This document shows, in pieces, positions 11,295 to 22,318 of a DNA stretch of 64,000 nucleotides. Within the stretch, counting starts at the first letter, position 1. Each line of letters begins with the position of its first letter. The stretch lies in contig JAHLMK010000014.1 of NCBI GenBank assembly GCA_019915135.1, forward strand, positions 310,001 to 374,000, given 5' to 3'. Source of the stretch: Strobilurus pachycystidiatus (Eukaryota > Basidiomycota > Agaricomycetes > Agaricales > Physalacriaceae). The notes below the pieces were generated by a model that saw only the letters and a program-made list of their open reading frames with translations, searched no databases and was not told where the DNA came from. Made by a program: the position numbers and the translations under genes.

Positions 11295-11430
11295 ATGTGT
11301 GTTTAGTGTTTGGGTAACCGGCGGTGACGGTTTCGGCCACGTGAGGACACGGTGACGGCCTCTCATTGGCTGGTTCGCGGTGGTTCGTCACTCTGCTCGT
11401 GATCCGCGTAACCCTGCTGGTTACGCGTCC
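11295..11430. other. Left-end recombinase-site candidate
   Basis: The left terminus holds GGGTAACC (11312-11319) and GGTGACGG at 11323-11330 and again at 11351-11358. It also has a perfect 9-bp palindrome, CGCGTAACC-5 nt-GGTTACGCG, at 11405-11427. The same words occur in mirrored orientation at the right end. Paired inverted arms around a short spacer are how tyrosine recombinases mark their core sites. That these are binding sites is inference. The same region recurs at 19751-19886 and 28207-28342. Confidence 0.6.
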
Positions 11431-12000
11431 GATTGATAGACTTATCGATGCCTTCTCCTGCCTTCTCTATTCATTTCACCCTCGTCATAGGCATCGATCG
11501 CTTCGAGTACGCCAATTGTGCGTGACGCTCATCTCATGCGCCGGCTCGTCTCTGGCTCGGTTGCGTTAGCTCGTTCTTTTTCTTCACAATAAATCGTTTT
11601 CTCTTTCATCCTGGGCTGAACTTTTCTAAGAGGTGCTCTGTGAGCTCGGTGGACATTTCAGAGATGCGAAATGGGCAGTGTTACTGGGTACATTCCCCCT
11701 TTTCTTGTTCACTGACATGCAGGGTCTCTCCCAGACACGAAGAACCAGTTTGCCTCGTGTCTTTCTGGCCCGAGGCTCCGGCTCCGGGACTGGACCACCC
11801 AGCGTCGACTGAGGACTTCGGACACCCCATATCCACGGGACACGCAATGGGCACTATCCGCTCGCTTTCCTCGACAGTTAATGAACTTTGTGGAAGATAA
11901 CATTCAATGGCGAGCTACGTGGGGCCATGGTACTTGAGCCCACTGGATTATGCGCAGGACTTCTTATCGTACTCTGCGACGCTCCTTCAACTTATCTACC
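11431..12000 (+). promoter_or_regulatory. Leader/promoter region of the cargo gene
   Basis: About 570 bp between the left-end palindrome and the chosen start of the cargo gene. It contains a pyrimidine-rich stretch and TTTTTCTTCACAATAAATCG near 11574. Acceptor-like ACATGCAG at about 11721 suggests possible 5' leader introns. No separate gene supported; the same stretch recurs in copies 2 and 3. Confidence 0.4.
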
Positions 12001-13862
12001 ATGGCTGGGCAACGTTCTAAACGTTCGACATCTACTCATCACGGAACATCGACGCGTGGGCGCAGAAATGGACGACGCGGTCTTGCATCGGACGTTACGC
12101 GACATTTCTCTATCGAAGACCACGCCACCTCCTCCGATTCTAATGGTCCTCGCCGTGCTCGTCATTATTGCGCTCAGGATCTCGAGTACGGATGCATATT
12201 TTAATATCTGCCCGCCACGGCTCATACTTCTCGGAAGGGGACTTACGAAGCAACAGCTTCTCGATCTAGCTTCATTGCAGCCACAAGCATGGCCCCATCG
12301 CCATCACAAAACACAGGCTCCAATTCGCTTCAAGTACACGACTACCTCCGTCGCTGACCTTTCCACCGCTCTGCTGGATCCACAGGGAGAATTTTCGACC
12401 TTCGCGTCTCCGCCAGCCAACGTCGAAGATGTTCAATACATGGCGCCATTCCCTGAAGAGTCTGCAACTCTCCCACCTATGGTACCGTCATTGTCACTGT
12501 GTACTTTGCTCACACTGACACGTAGATGCAGCCATTGATTAATGCTGCCAACACCGACTTGAGTGATACGGTTCTTGCTCGATTTGCGCGTCCTTCAACT
12601 GGTATCGACCTCCGAGGCGCACCGCCGTACTTCCGTGCAGCAGCTTCCGGGTCCTCAGATCTGTCCCATTCGCAGTCGATTGATGTGCGCATCAACGACA
12701 ACTATCTGGGAATCATCCATAGCCGTTCTCGCGAGTTCACCCTTGATTTCGTTGTCGAGGGTTTCATACAGCATGCAGGACGGCGCCTTTTCTGTCTGAA
12801 TCCGGTGTCCGTCCTCGATGGCATTGGCGAGCAGCTAGTTCGTCAATTTGCACACGGCTTTTTCGGTATGTTGCTCATCGTCAAACTGTTGCATTTGTCT
12901 GACGATTCTGACCTCTCTGATAACAGATCTCATCACACTTGAAGTTGGAGCCATGGACGGGCCTCACCATGTCAGGCGACCCGTCTTCCATGGACCCCTA
13001 CAGCACCTTCTCTCCGCTTTGACTCTCCAGCAGCTAACCCATGGCACACAAACGCTCGATGGTCCCTTGAACCTTGGATTTGCTGCAGCTGGAGTTGGAC
13101 GGTTTGTTGTTGATATTAACGCCTCCAATCCTCTGACCTTTTACGTCGAACCTGTGAGTTGTATGTCTTCATGGCTAGCTCAACACCACTAATTGTAGCA
13201 AAGATCATTCAACTTACTGATCCTACTGCTGTCGCTGTTGGGCAGATCGAGTCTCTTCCAAATCTCTTACCCCCAGCTCCTCAGTCTGCATCAGTTCCAC
13301 CTCCGGCTCTCCCACCTGCCCCAGTATCTGCGCCTCTACCCGCTCTGAACTCTGTCACGATCCCGGGCGTATCTGTCTCGAAGCACGACTACACAACTGC
13401 ACTGCGTATGCATATCGAGAGTGGTCCATTGGCGGACGAGTTTTGTCTTACCTGCGAGAATAGGAATCGCACTGCAAGTATGACCCCTTTGGGTGTAGTG
13501 GCTCATTGGCGTAGGATGGTAGACTTAGTGGGCTTATATGCGCACACTAAGATCACTGTGGTCTGTCCCCGACCCTTCTTACTCATACATTGCTTCTAAA
13601 CTCATCATCTCAGGCAGGAGTTGAGAAAGTCATCTTCAAGACACATATTGCTTGGGCGTTGAATATCGAGGAAGCGACACTTCAAAGGGCTATCAAGAGC
13701 CACCAGCTTTGGACTCGGTATCCCGATTTTCGGGAGGACATCGAGATTTCGACCACTATTAAGGGTCAGAACGCCTTGATACAAGCACTCGTCGAGCACG
13801 ACGTGAATCAACGAGTAGCTCGAGGAGAACATGTCTCCGTAGCTCCGGCGTATACAGATTGA
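12001..13862 (+). CDS. Element cargo gene, unknown protein (copy 1)
   Basis: Manual model: exons 12001-12185, 12238-12481, 12526-12865, 12927-13153, 13246-13477 and 13618-13862. All are GT-AG with matching phases and give 490 residues. ATG 12001 has a good context (ctaccATGg). Residues 1-60 are basic and Ser/Thr-rich, probably disordered. The middle holds FARPSTGIDLRGAPPYFRAA, GFIQHAGRRLFCLNP, DLITLEVGAMDGPHH and LNLGFAAAGVGRFVVDINA. Then comes a Pro/Ala-rich linker (LPPAPQ...LPALNS), then a C-terminal part with CLTCENRNRT and LWTRYPDFREDIEIS. No signal peptide or membrane span is obvious. I recognise no family and assign no function. The gene is convergent to the recombinase and is kept intact in all three copies. 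At codon level copy 1 carries Thr (EFTLDF) where copies 2 and 3 carry Ala. Confidence 0.75.
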
Positions 13863-16036
13863 CATCTAGTATCAGTAGCACTGTTGAGTCTTGAATATGT
13901 GTACTAAATTTACATCTTTGACATGCCAACTGCAAGCTACTTGTACACAAAAATGCGGATCCGTCAACTCGATGCATCGTATGCGTCGCTCACGCGACCG
14001 TACTCGCATCGAGAGTAGACCACAACGAAGATGCTGCTAATATAGAAACTGCTACTGCGTGGAAAAATTAAGCAGCTCGTCGAGTCGTCAACCGTCTTCT
14101 CGAAATCCAACAGCAGCGTATAGTCGACCGTGAGTTCCCAATCTAATTATGAGCACATCTCGCGCTCCATCTGGTTCGCCTATCGTAGATTGAACATGCC
14201 TTGACCGACAAAGGTCCAGGACTTGTTGGAGTAGGTGTCGTTGCATATCACTCTAAAGGCAATCATTAGAGCGGAAAGGAATAGACGGTGACTAGAAGGT
14301 CCTTGATAGGTGGAGAGGCAAGCAATCAGACTCTGAAGTAATTATAGCGGCGAAGGTGATGGTAGTAATGAAGTTTTCGACAAGAAGATGCATACGCAAT
14401 GAAGTGAGGAAGTCTGGCAGCGGAAGGACTTGACGCTGGGGGGATGTTCCGGGTAGGTGAAAGGTGGGCGATGAAACGCGCGCAGAGCACAGATATCTCT
14501 TCGTTGCACGTTGTAGTCCGAGGGGCGGGACTGGCGGTTCGGATGAATGTATCGACTTTCTTGGGGGGCGCATGATGATGCGGGCGGTCAGGGTTGGGGC
14601 ATAATCTGTGAATGATTCTTGGTCAACAAACACCATGGAAATGATGAGCACTTACTGGGAACTAGAGAACATCAAGACGCAGCATCTAACGCGTAATGAA
14701 CGCGTCCAAGTCGGAGGTATGGCGCCGGCAACCGTGAGAAGGACGAGAACGATACCTATCGTCTGGTGAGCATAGACGTGGTGAGGCGTGGCCGCGCCAA
14801 GTGTGCGAGAGAGCGATGAGCGGAATATTGATGGGCGTGTTGATGGTGGCCCCGACGTAGCTGAGCGAGGGTGTGTAGATGGGCGTCAGGCAAAGATGGC
14901 GGACGCGGTGATGACAGCCCCGAGGTGCGTTGAGGGAGGGGTGTTGCCGGGGCGAGTGCGTTGACAGCAGTCCTGGTCCCCGAGGTGCACAAAGGCGGCA
15001 GCGAGGTGATGGAGCTGGAGGATGTCAGGTGGGATCAAAGCAGAGGGCGGGAGTACGCACTTTGCTGTCGTGAAGAATTTATCGAGTAAACAATTGCGCC
15101 AGCGCTCAGCGAGTGAACGCCCCCATGGTCGGCGCGGAGATCATGAACAAGTACGCCCGAAGGCTGCAGTAAGGTGGAGCTAGCTGCTATGGTACTGACT
15201 CGAGGGTGTTCCCTTGAGACCGAGCGGGTAAGTAGGCCTCGCCCTGGCAGCATATGCTGCTAGTGGCCGCACTGCGATCTGAGGAAAGAAAGACGGCGTG
15301 ACGCATCTTTTTTAGGCAGCTCGGTAATCAACGACGCGTCGAACGCGGTCGTGACTTGGGCGTCAGAAGTAAACGAACGAGACATGACTTGATGACGGAG
15401 GGCGGCGGGCCGATCTGCCTGCCAGGCAAGTCTTAGCCGCGACGCTCAACATCAACAGCGCCGACTGTTCATTTTCAACAATGACTGTTCTCTCGACGAA
15501 CGACGGGCTAATGTCTGAGCCGGCATTGCGCTTAGCTTTCCTTTCACCGCGTTCGCGTTTGTCAATGTTCGCTGGTTGTCTCGGCCGCTGCACCCTTATC
15601 CATTGTCAAGCCTTCGCATAGAATGGACGACGAACATCTATACTGTATTACGCTGAGGAGGCCCGTTCCGTCATTACAAGCCGAGCCGATGGACCACAGA
15701 TTTCATTCCAAGAACGACTGCGCCGAGTCTCGAATGCGCCGAAAGGACATCCTCATCATGCCCTTGTTTTTGCGCTCGACAGTGGTGCGCCCATTTCCAC
15801 GGCCCGCCACTCTGCACATTGATTGACTCTATGTCTAGTTGCTCCTTGTTGTGCCTGGTGACCACCAACTATCATCGTTGCCCAAACACACACACCTCAT
15901 CAACGACCGACTACACCTCGTCATGCCAGCCACCCTCTTGGGCATCTTGCAGTTCCCGTTCACTTAGCTCACGCACAAATCAACAGTAGATACAGTGCAA
16001 ATAAGATATGATTTGTCTACACAACACACACCAGAC
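13863..16036. other. ORF-poor spacer between convergent element genes
   Basis: This 2.17-kb stretch contains only short, overlapping open frames without recognisable domains. It ends at the recombinase 3' end. It includes the 3' flanks of both genes and a G-rich segment (about 14400-15050). A run around 14025-14130 could be a decayed exon, because the frames are interrupted by a single stop. The sequence is kept almost unchanged in copies 2 (22319-24492) and 3 (30775-32948); one difference (14491) was seen. It might hold an RNA or cis sites, but nothing specific can be claimed. Confidence 0.45.
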
Positions 16037-19000
16037 TTAAAGTCCTGCGTCGCGCTGTAGGCGTTCGAGATTCAACATGTCCTTACCCTTCTTGGTCATC
16101 CAATCGTGTATCGCCCGTGCTGAACAAGGACGACTGCCCTCACATTGAGCAAAGGCATCTTCAATGAATTTGATGGCCCGACCCTCTTCCCATTTTTTCG
16201 TGTTCACGAGCTTGTTCATCAAGTCGGTGATCTTCTTTCGTCGTGACTGCTCCGTTTTGAGACCAACACTATTTCGGCGCCAACGAGTCCCCCAGTGCGC
16301 GCTAATCTGCTGTATAGACAGCTGCCCATCCATGCCAAAGACATGCTCATGCCAGACATCCTCAATAGAGCACGCACCGGAGGGCCGAACAAAGAAGGCA
16401 TAGACGGGGACCCATTCACGACGGTGAGAATCCCAAGTGAAGGTGTGGCGACAAAGTTTAGCAGCTGTGAATTTCGACTCCAAAATCTCGAGGTGGCTTG
16501 TTTGATGCGCGCGCTCCGTCGGGTCGGTGGATAGTGGGAAGATACCCTCGGCGTATTGCTCGCCACTGCGAGTAGTGAAACAAGCAGTTGCAGCTGGTGT
16601 CGATAAATGCTGCGGTGGCACAGAATGAGATTGTGAAGTTTCTGCACTATCAGCACTCGAGACAGGTGGTATTGAAATCGGAGGTGGCGACGCCGATTGG
16701 GAAGATGCTGATGAGGGGGAAGATGCCGATGAGGCTGGCGATGACTCACGCTGTCGACGCATGGAGGCCGTCGACGGTAGACGTTGGGCAACTGACGTTG
16801 TTGGTGGGGGTGAGGCTAGTGAAGATTGAGTCAAGAAGTGCTTAAAACAAATTGTAAGCTTTACCTTTGTGCCGTTTTGCGCCATGCGGATTGGCAGTGT
16901 CCGAGGATAAAGATGCTATAAAGTCCTTGATGGTCTCGCCTTGTTGTCGGAGTTCGACTCGCATCTTCTCCGTCTCAATTTGATTGGCAATGGCAGTGTT
17001 CCGCACCATGTTGGCGTAAGTCTCCGGAAGCTGAGAGAGCTGTTGTTGAGCCTCGCGTTCGGCAGCAGCCAGAATTTCGATGGATGAAGCAGCAAAATCA
17101 CGAAATAGTTGAGTATTCAAGGGAGAATGCTGGAAGATTGGTGTTCCGGGATATCGCATATAGAGGATGGCAGCGTCCTGGAGTAATACACGTCGCAATT
17201 CGAGGAGGAGATCCAAGAAAAATTGCAGAGCAGGATCTTGCGCAACACGTCCCAGCTTTTGACGTCGTTCCCGGAAGTCTGCATACTCCTTCTCGATCCA
17301 CGGATAGATTAGCCTCAAGAGCTCTGGTGGTGGATCTGAGATGATCACTGTGAGATCGCATCATACTGGTCGATGGCAAACCTACCTAGTTTCTCGCGTG
17401 GAAGACTGTAGTGCTCTGGCTTTCGAGGGTTATGTGACGCTGCAGCTAGCATAGCTTCGCGTGGGAGTGATCCATCATAGATGGGCAAAGAACTCTGTCC
17501 GCTGGTCCATCGACCGATTGCGCCAACGTCGTGTTTACTAAGTCCGTGATTGCCCAAGTTTGTAGGATTGAAGCGTCGGCCTGCATGTGTAACGTTACTA
17601 ACGTGAATATCATTGGCCTTGTGCATGCTCAAAACGCGATCACGGTGGTCTATAGAAAGTTGTCAATTTGAGATTCATGGGCTCAATTCGATGCTGTACT
17701 TACTTTCGTAGGACATGGGTGCTGTCTCGCAACGAGATCCAGGGAACAAATAGATGTCGTACCACTCTCGGAGGCCATATTCCCCAGCTTTAGAATCGGT
17801 GTAATCTGGTGCAAAGGTCGGAAGTGGTTTGGCGACAATCTGGTACCGAGACCAGAGGTAAAACGCCATAGAACCCAGACTGCAGACTTCGACGTCCCGG
17901 TGACGAAAGGCCGCGAAAGTGTGCACCTTGGAGTCGATGATGGTCTTGCTACTATCCAGTCGGATTTCCATTGCCTTGAATGTCCTCAGTGAGTGTCAAA
18001 GGGCATTTATGAGAGACTAACCTTTATAATGGCATTGTCAGAGATGTCCAGCATAGGTAAGTCGCGGATCCCAAGGTCAGAAAGCAAAGTATCACGCGAA
18101 GAATTTCCGCGAAAAGCGATGTTGACAGAGGTCAGAAACATGACCCGATCGCGCAGGCCAAGGTGGAGCCGGTTCTTTGTGACGCGCTGCTCATGTTCCG
18201 ATGCATGAAGAAGGTATAAAGATCCCTTCTTGACCTGTTGCTGGGTGTATGTGTCTGGGTGATTTGATGACTTCAACAACACTGTACAAGACACTAGACA
18301 ATTCACTTACGTTCATCTGTCCCCTGACCTTTCGGTACGTGTCCCTCCTTGCGGCGTTTGTGCTCGTTGGCCTTGGCTGATGCCTCATGGACGGTGATAC
18401 GAGGGTCATCGCGAAGTGGTCTCTGTGCGTCCGGGCAGCTGCGATATTCGTCCTCGTGAATCCTACTTTTGCGATACCATTCTAGAGCCGTAACACTGAG
18501 AACGACAGAGGCCGCGCCTAGAGATGAATTTTCGATATCGTCACTGTTTCGCTTGCGCTGGGGAACTATCATTGAGAGAGCAGCGCATGGTCAAGGGAGG
18601 AACACGTACTTTATTTCGTGTAACTTCGTATTCCAAAAACGTTGCAACCTTAGCAGGCGTGATTGGATGTGCTGGTATGAAGTCCCAATCGGAGTCGTTT
18701 CGATGGGAGTTATTGACCATATCCAGATAGCGCGTGTAGTTGTTGTAATGCCGCTGGTATAGTGTCCCGGTGGTTTTGTCTTTCATCATGTTACGTTGCA
18801 TCTCGACGCGCTTTGCGTGAGTTTTGGCATCAAGACGGGAGAGCGGTTGAATGGAGGTGGTGTGTTTACTTTGTGTCGAGGAGGAGGAGGAGGAGGTAGA
18901 GATAGAGGCGGGCTGGGTGAAACTGGGGAAGGTGAACGCGTCCGGATCCCGGTCCCCGTCCTCGGGTAAGCTCAGGAGCTTGTTGAACTGGGCGAAGTCA

Positions 19001-19254
19001 CGAAATGCGGCGTCATCGACATCAGGAGCGTCGAAACGCGCCTCGGCGGCCATTGAAACGTAGTCGACATTCTGAAGAAACTCCAAGTCAAACGGGTTCT
19101 GTGACGATGTTATGGCAGCGGAGTGCAAAAGCCCAGAGTCGGCGTCTTCCATCATCTGCAATTTGACGGTCCGGCTGATGGGCTGCTTGGATGATGAGGG
19201 ATGCGAGGCAGGCGGTCGCGAGTGCTGGTGTCGTCGGTCCATTTGAGGAGGCAT
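16037..19254 (-). CDS. Crypton-class tyrosine recombinase with GCR1_C-like domain (copy 1)
   Basis: Manual model on the minus strand: exons 19254-18610, 18557-18311, 18254-18022, 17974-17704, 17649-17386, 17335-16865 and 16815-16037. Every junction is GT-AG and in phase; the product is 969 residues. Residues 1-150 are Ser/Pro-rich. A core-binding-type helical region follows (TLYQRHYNNYTRYLD ... ITPAKVATFLEYEVTR). The catalytic domain shows box-I Arg in AFRGNSSRDTLLSDL, RHRDVEVCSLGSMAFYL, REWYDIYLFPG, then the H-x-x-R motif in VTHAGRRF, the Trp in GRW, and candidate nucleophile Tyr in LPIYDGSLP. PPPELLRLIYPWIEKE and VLLQDAAILYMRYP belong to the conserved tail seen in fungal members. A Ser-rich linker leads to the C-terminal GCR1_C-like DNA-binding region (YAFFVRPSGACSIEDVWHEH ... 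ISAHWGTRWRR). It is the first gene from the right end and reads inward, as Starship captain genes do. It probably cuts and joins the element ends; activity is inferred from the intact frame. Confidence 0.88.
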
Positions 19255-19750
19255 TATATGAGTACTGCAAGAATCATGAGTTAAGAACAATGCAAAATAT
19301 TTGTGGACGCACCCAAATCAAATCCAGATTGACCTTCGCTCCAAATGAGTCCAACCAACAATGGATGAATGGCTGGTGTGGACAATCGACGCTGACGATC
19401 GAGCACAATGGACGATAGAGGATGGCAAGCGAGATCTATTGGCGGTAGGTATGAGAGACAAGTACGCTACGTAGGGCTTGCAGCATAGCGGGATTGTGGA
19501 TTGAGGCTGTCCTGGGGTCTTGCATAGCGAGCGATGACAGTAAGAAGCAAGTTGAAAGCAAAAGGGATGATGCCGATAAGCCGGCGGAACACTAGGCGGA
19601 CGGCCCCGCGGACTGAACCGCGCCCTGGGTCTCGCCCTTAATTGGTTGAACAAAGGCGGTTCGCGTATATTGAACCCAAGCCGTCACCACTGCGATTGAA
19701 GGCGTCACCCGCGCGTAACCAGCGCGAGTGGTTACTCCTTAGTATACTCT
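19255..19750. other. Right-end recombinase-site candidate and recombinase promoter
   Basis: The 496 bp between the recombinase ATG and the right terminus serve as its promoter/leader; an acceptor-like TTGCAG lies 15 bp upstream of the ATG. The distal part holds CCGTCACC (19681-19688), GCGTCACC (19702-19709) and GTAACC-9 nt-GGTTAC (19715-19735), mirroring the left end. The unit closes with AGTATACTCT. The same stretch is at 27711-28206 and 36167-36662. Confidence 0.6.
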
Positions 19751-20456
19751 ATGTGTGTTTAGTGTTTGGGTAACCGGCGGTGACGGTTTCGGCCACGTGA
19801 GGACACGGTGACGGCCTCTCATTGGCTGGTTCGCGGTGGTTCGTCACTCTGCTCGTGATCCGCGTAACCCTGCTGGTTACGCGTCCGATTGATAGACTTA
19901 TCGATGCCTTCTCCTGCCTTCTCTATTCATTTCACCCTCGTCATAGGCATCGATCGCTTCGAGTACGCCAATTGTGCGTGACGCTCATCTCATGCGCCGG
20001 CTCGTCTCTGGCTCGGTTGCGTTAGCTCGTTCTTTTTCTTCACAATAAATCGTTTTCTCTTTCATCCTGGGCTGAACTTTTCTAAGAGGTGCTCTGTGAG
20101 CTCGGTGGACATTTCAGAGATGCGAAATGGGCAGTGTTACTGGGTACATTCCCCCTTTTCTTGTTCACTGACATGCAGGGTCTCTCCCAGACACGAAGAA
20201 CCAGTTTGCCTCGTGTCTTTCTGGCCCGAGGCTCCGGCTCCGGGACTGGACCACCCAGCGTCGACTGAGGACTTCGGACACCCCATATCCACGGGACACG
20301 CAATGGGCACTATCCGCTCGCTTTCCTCGACAGTTAATGAACTTTGTGGAAGATAACATTCAATGGCGAGCTACGTGGGGCCATGGTACTTGAGCCCACT
20401 GGATTATGCGCAGGACTTCTTATCGTACTCTGCGACGCTCCTTCAACTTATCTACC

Positions 20457-22318
20457 ATGGCTGGGCAACGTTCTAAACGTTCGACATCTACTCATCACGG
20501 AACATCGACGCGTGGGCGCAGAAATGGACGACGCGGTCTTGCATCGGACGTTACGCGACATTTCTCTATCGAAGACCACACCACCTCCTCCGATTCTAAT
20601 GGTCCTCGCCGTGCTCGTCATTATTGCGCTCAGGATCTCGAGTACGGATGCATATTTTAATATCTGCCCGCCACGGCTCATACTTCTCGGAAGGGGACTT
20701 ACGAAGCAACAGCTTCTCGATCTAGCTTCATTGCAGCCACAAGCATGGCCCCATCGCCATCACAAAACACAGGCTCCAATTCGCTTCAAGTACACGACTA
20801 CCTCCGTCGCTGACCTTTCCACCGCTCTGCTGGATCCACAGGGAGAATTTTCGACCTTCGCGTCTCCGCCAGCCAACGTCGAAGATGTTCAATACATGGC
20901 GCCATTCCCTGAAGAGTCTGCAACTCTCCCACCTATGGTACCGTCATTGTCACTGTGTACTTTGCTCACACTGACACGTAGATGCAGCCATTGATTAATG
21001 CTGCCAACACCGACTTGAGTGATACGGTTCTTGCTCGATTTGCGCGTCCTTCAACTGGTATCGACCTCCGAGGCGCACCGCCGTACTTCCGTGCAGCAGC
21101 TTCCGGGTCCTCAGATCTGTCCCATTCGCAGTCGATTGATGTGCGCATCAACGACAACTATCTGGGAATCATCCATAGCCGTTCTCGCGAGTTCGCCCTT
21201 GATTTCGTTGTCGAGGGTTTCATACAGCATGCAGGACGGCGCCTTTTCTGTCTGAATCCGGTGTCCGTCCTCGATGGCATTGGCGAGCAGCTAGTTCGTC
21301 AATTTGCACACGGCTTTTTCGGTATGTTGCTCATCGTCAAACTGTTGCATTTGTCTGACGATTCTGACCTCTCTGATAACAGATCTCATCACACTTGAAG
21401 TTGGAGCCATGGACGGGCCTCACCATGTCAGGCGACCCGTCTTCCATGGACCCCTACAGCACCTTCTCTCCGCTTTGACTCTCCAGCAGCTAACCCATGG
21501 CACACAAACGCTCGATGGTCCCTTGAACCTTGGATTTGCTGCAGCTGGAGTTGGACGGTTTGTTGTTGATATTAACGCCTCCAATCCTCTGACCTTTTAC
21601 GTCGAACCTGTGAGTTGTATGTCTTCATGGCTAGCTCAACACCACTAATTGTAGCAAAGATCATTCAACTTACTGATCCTACTGCTGTCGCTGTTGGGCA
21701 GATCGAGTCTCTTCCAAATCTCTTACCCCCAGCTCCTCAGTCTGCATCAGTTCCACCTCCGGCTCTCCCACCTGCCCCAGTATCTGCGCCTCTACCCGCT
21801 CTGAACTCTGTCACGATCCCGGGCGTATCTGTCTCGAAGCACGACTACACAACTGCACTGCGTATGCATATCGAGAGTGGTCCATTGGCGGACGAGTTTT
21901 GTCTTACCTGCGAGAATAGGAATCGCACTGCAAGTATGACCCCTTTGGGTGTAGTGGCTCATTGGCGTAGGATGGTAGACTTAGTGGGCTTATATGCGCA
22001 CACTAAGATCACTGTGGTCTGTCCCCGACCCTTCTTACTCATACATTGCTTCTAAACTCATCATCTCAGGCAGGAGTTGAGAAAGTCATCTTCAAGACAC
22101 ATATTGCTTGGGCGTTGAATATCGAGGAAGCGACACTTCAAAGGGCTATCAAGAGCCACCAGCTTTGGACTCGGTATCCCGATTTTCGGGAGGACATCGA
22201 GATTTCGACCACTATTAAGGGTCAGAACGCCTTGATACAAGCACTCGTCGAGCACGACGTGAATCAACGAGTAGCTCGAGGAGAACATGTCTCCGTAGCT
22301 CCGGCGTATACAGATTGA
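20457..22318 (+). CDS. Element cargo gene, unknown protein (copy 2)
   Basis: Same six-exon structure as the copy at 12001, shifted by 8,456 bases. Exons are 20457-20641, 20694-20937, 20982-21321, 21383-21609, 21702-21933 and 22074-22318. The product is again 490 residues of unknown function. It differs from copy 1 at two residues: Thr for Ala in the basic N-terminal segment (EDHTTSS) and Ala for Thr in EFALDF. No stop or frame change separates it from the others. Confidence 0.75.

Larger units (their letters stand above)
11295..19750. mobile_element. Tyrosine-recombinase element with cargo, copy 1 (8,456 bp)
   Basis: First unit of a three-unit head-to-tail array. The boundaries come from alignment: the sequence from ATGTGTGTTTAG (11295) recurs at 19751 and 28207, and the right end ...AGTATACTCT at 19750 recurs at 28206 and 36662. 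It carries an unknown gene (12001-13862, plus) and a Crypton-class tyrosine recombinase (19254-16037, minus) in convergent orientation, with 2.2 kb of ORF-poor spacer between. There are no long terminal inverted repeats, no reverse transcriptase and no DDE transposase. The left end is fused to SRRM1 promoter DNA at ...AACGTTC. Differences from the other copies seen by eye: 12739 a versus g, 14491 a versus g. Confidence 0.9.

Noticed and set aside
11888..12538. 216-codon plus-strand frame at the start of the cargo gene
   Set aside because: Only its second half, from about 12238, is used. The start at 12001 in another frame plus a 52-nt intron gives phase agreement and better start context.
14292..15593. 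Minus-strand frames in the element spacer
   Set aside because: Short, Pro/His/Ser-biased, no joinable exon chain and no recognised domain.
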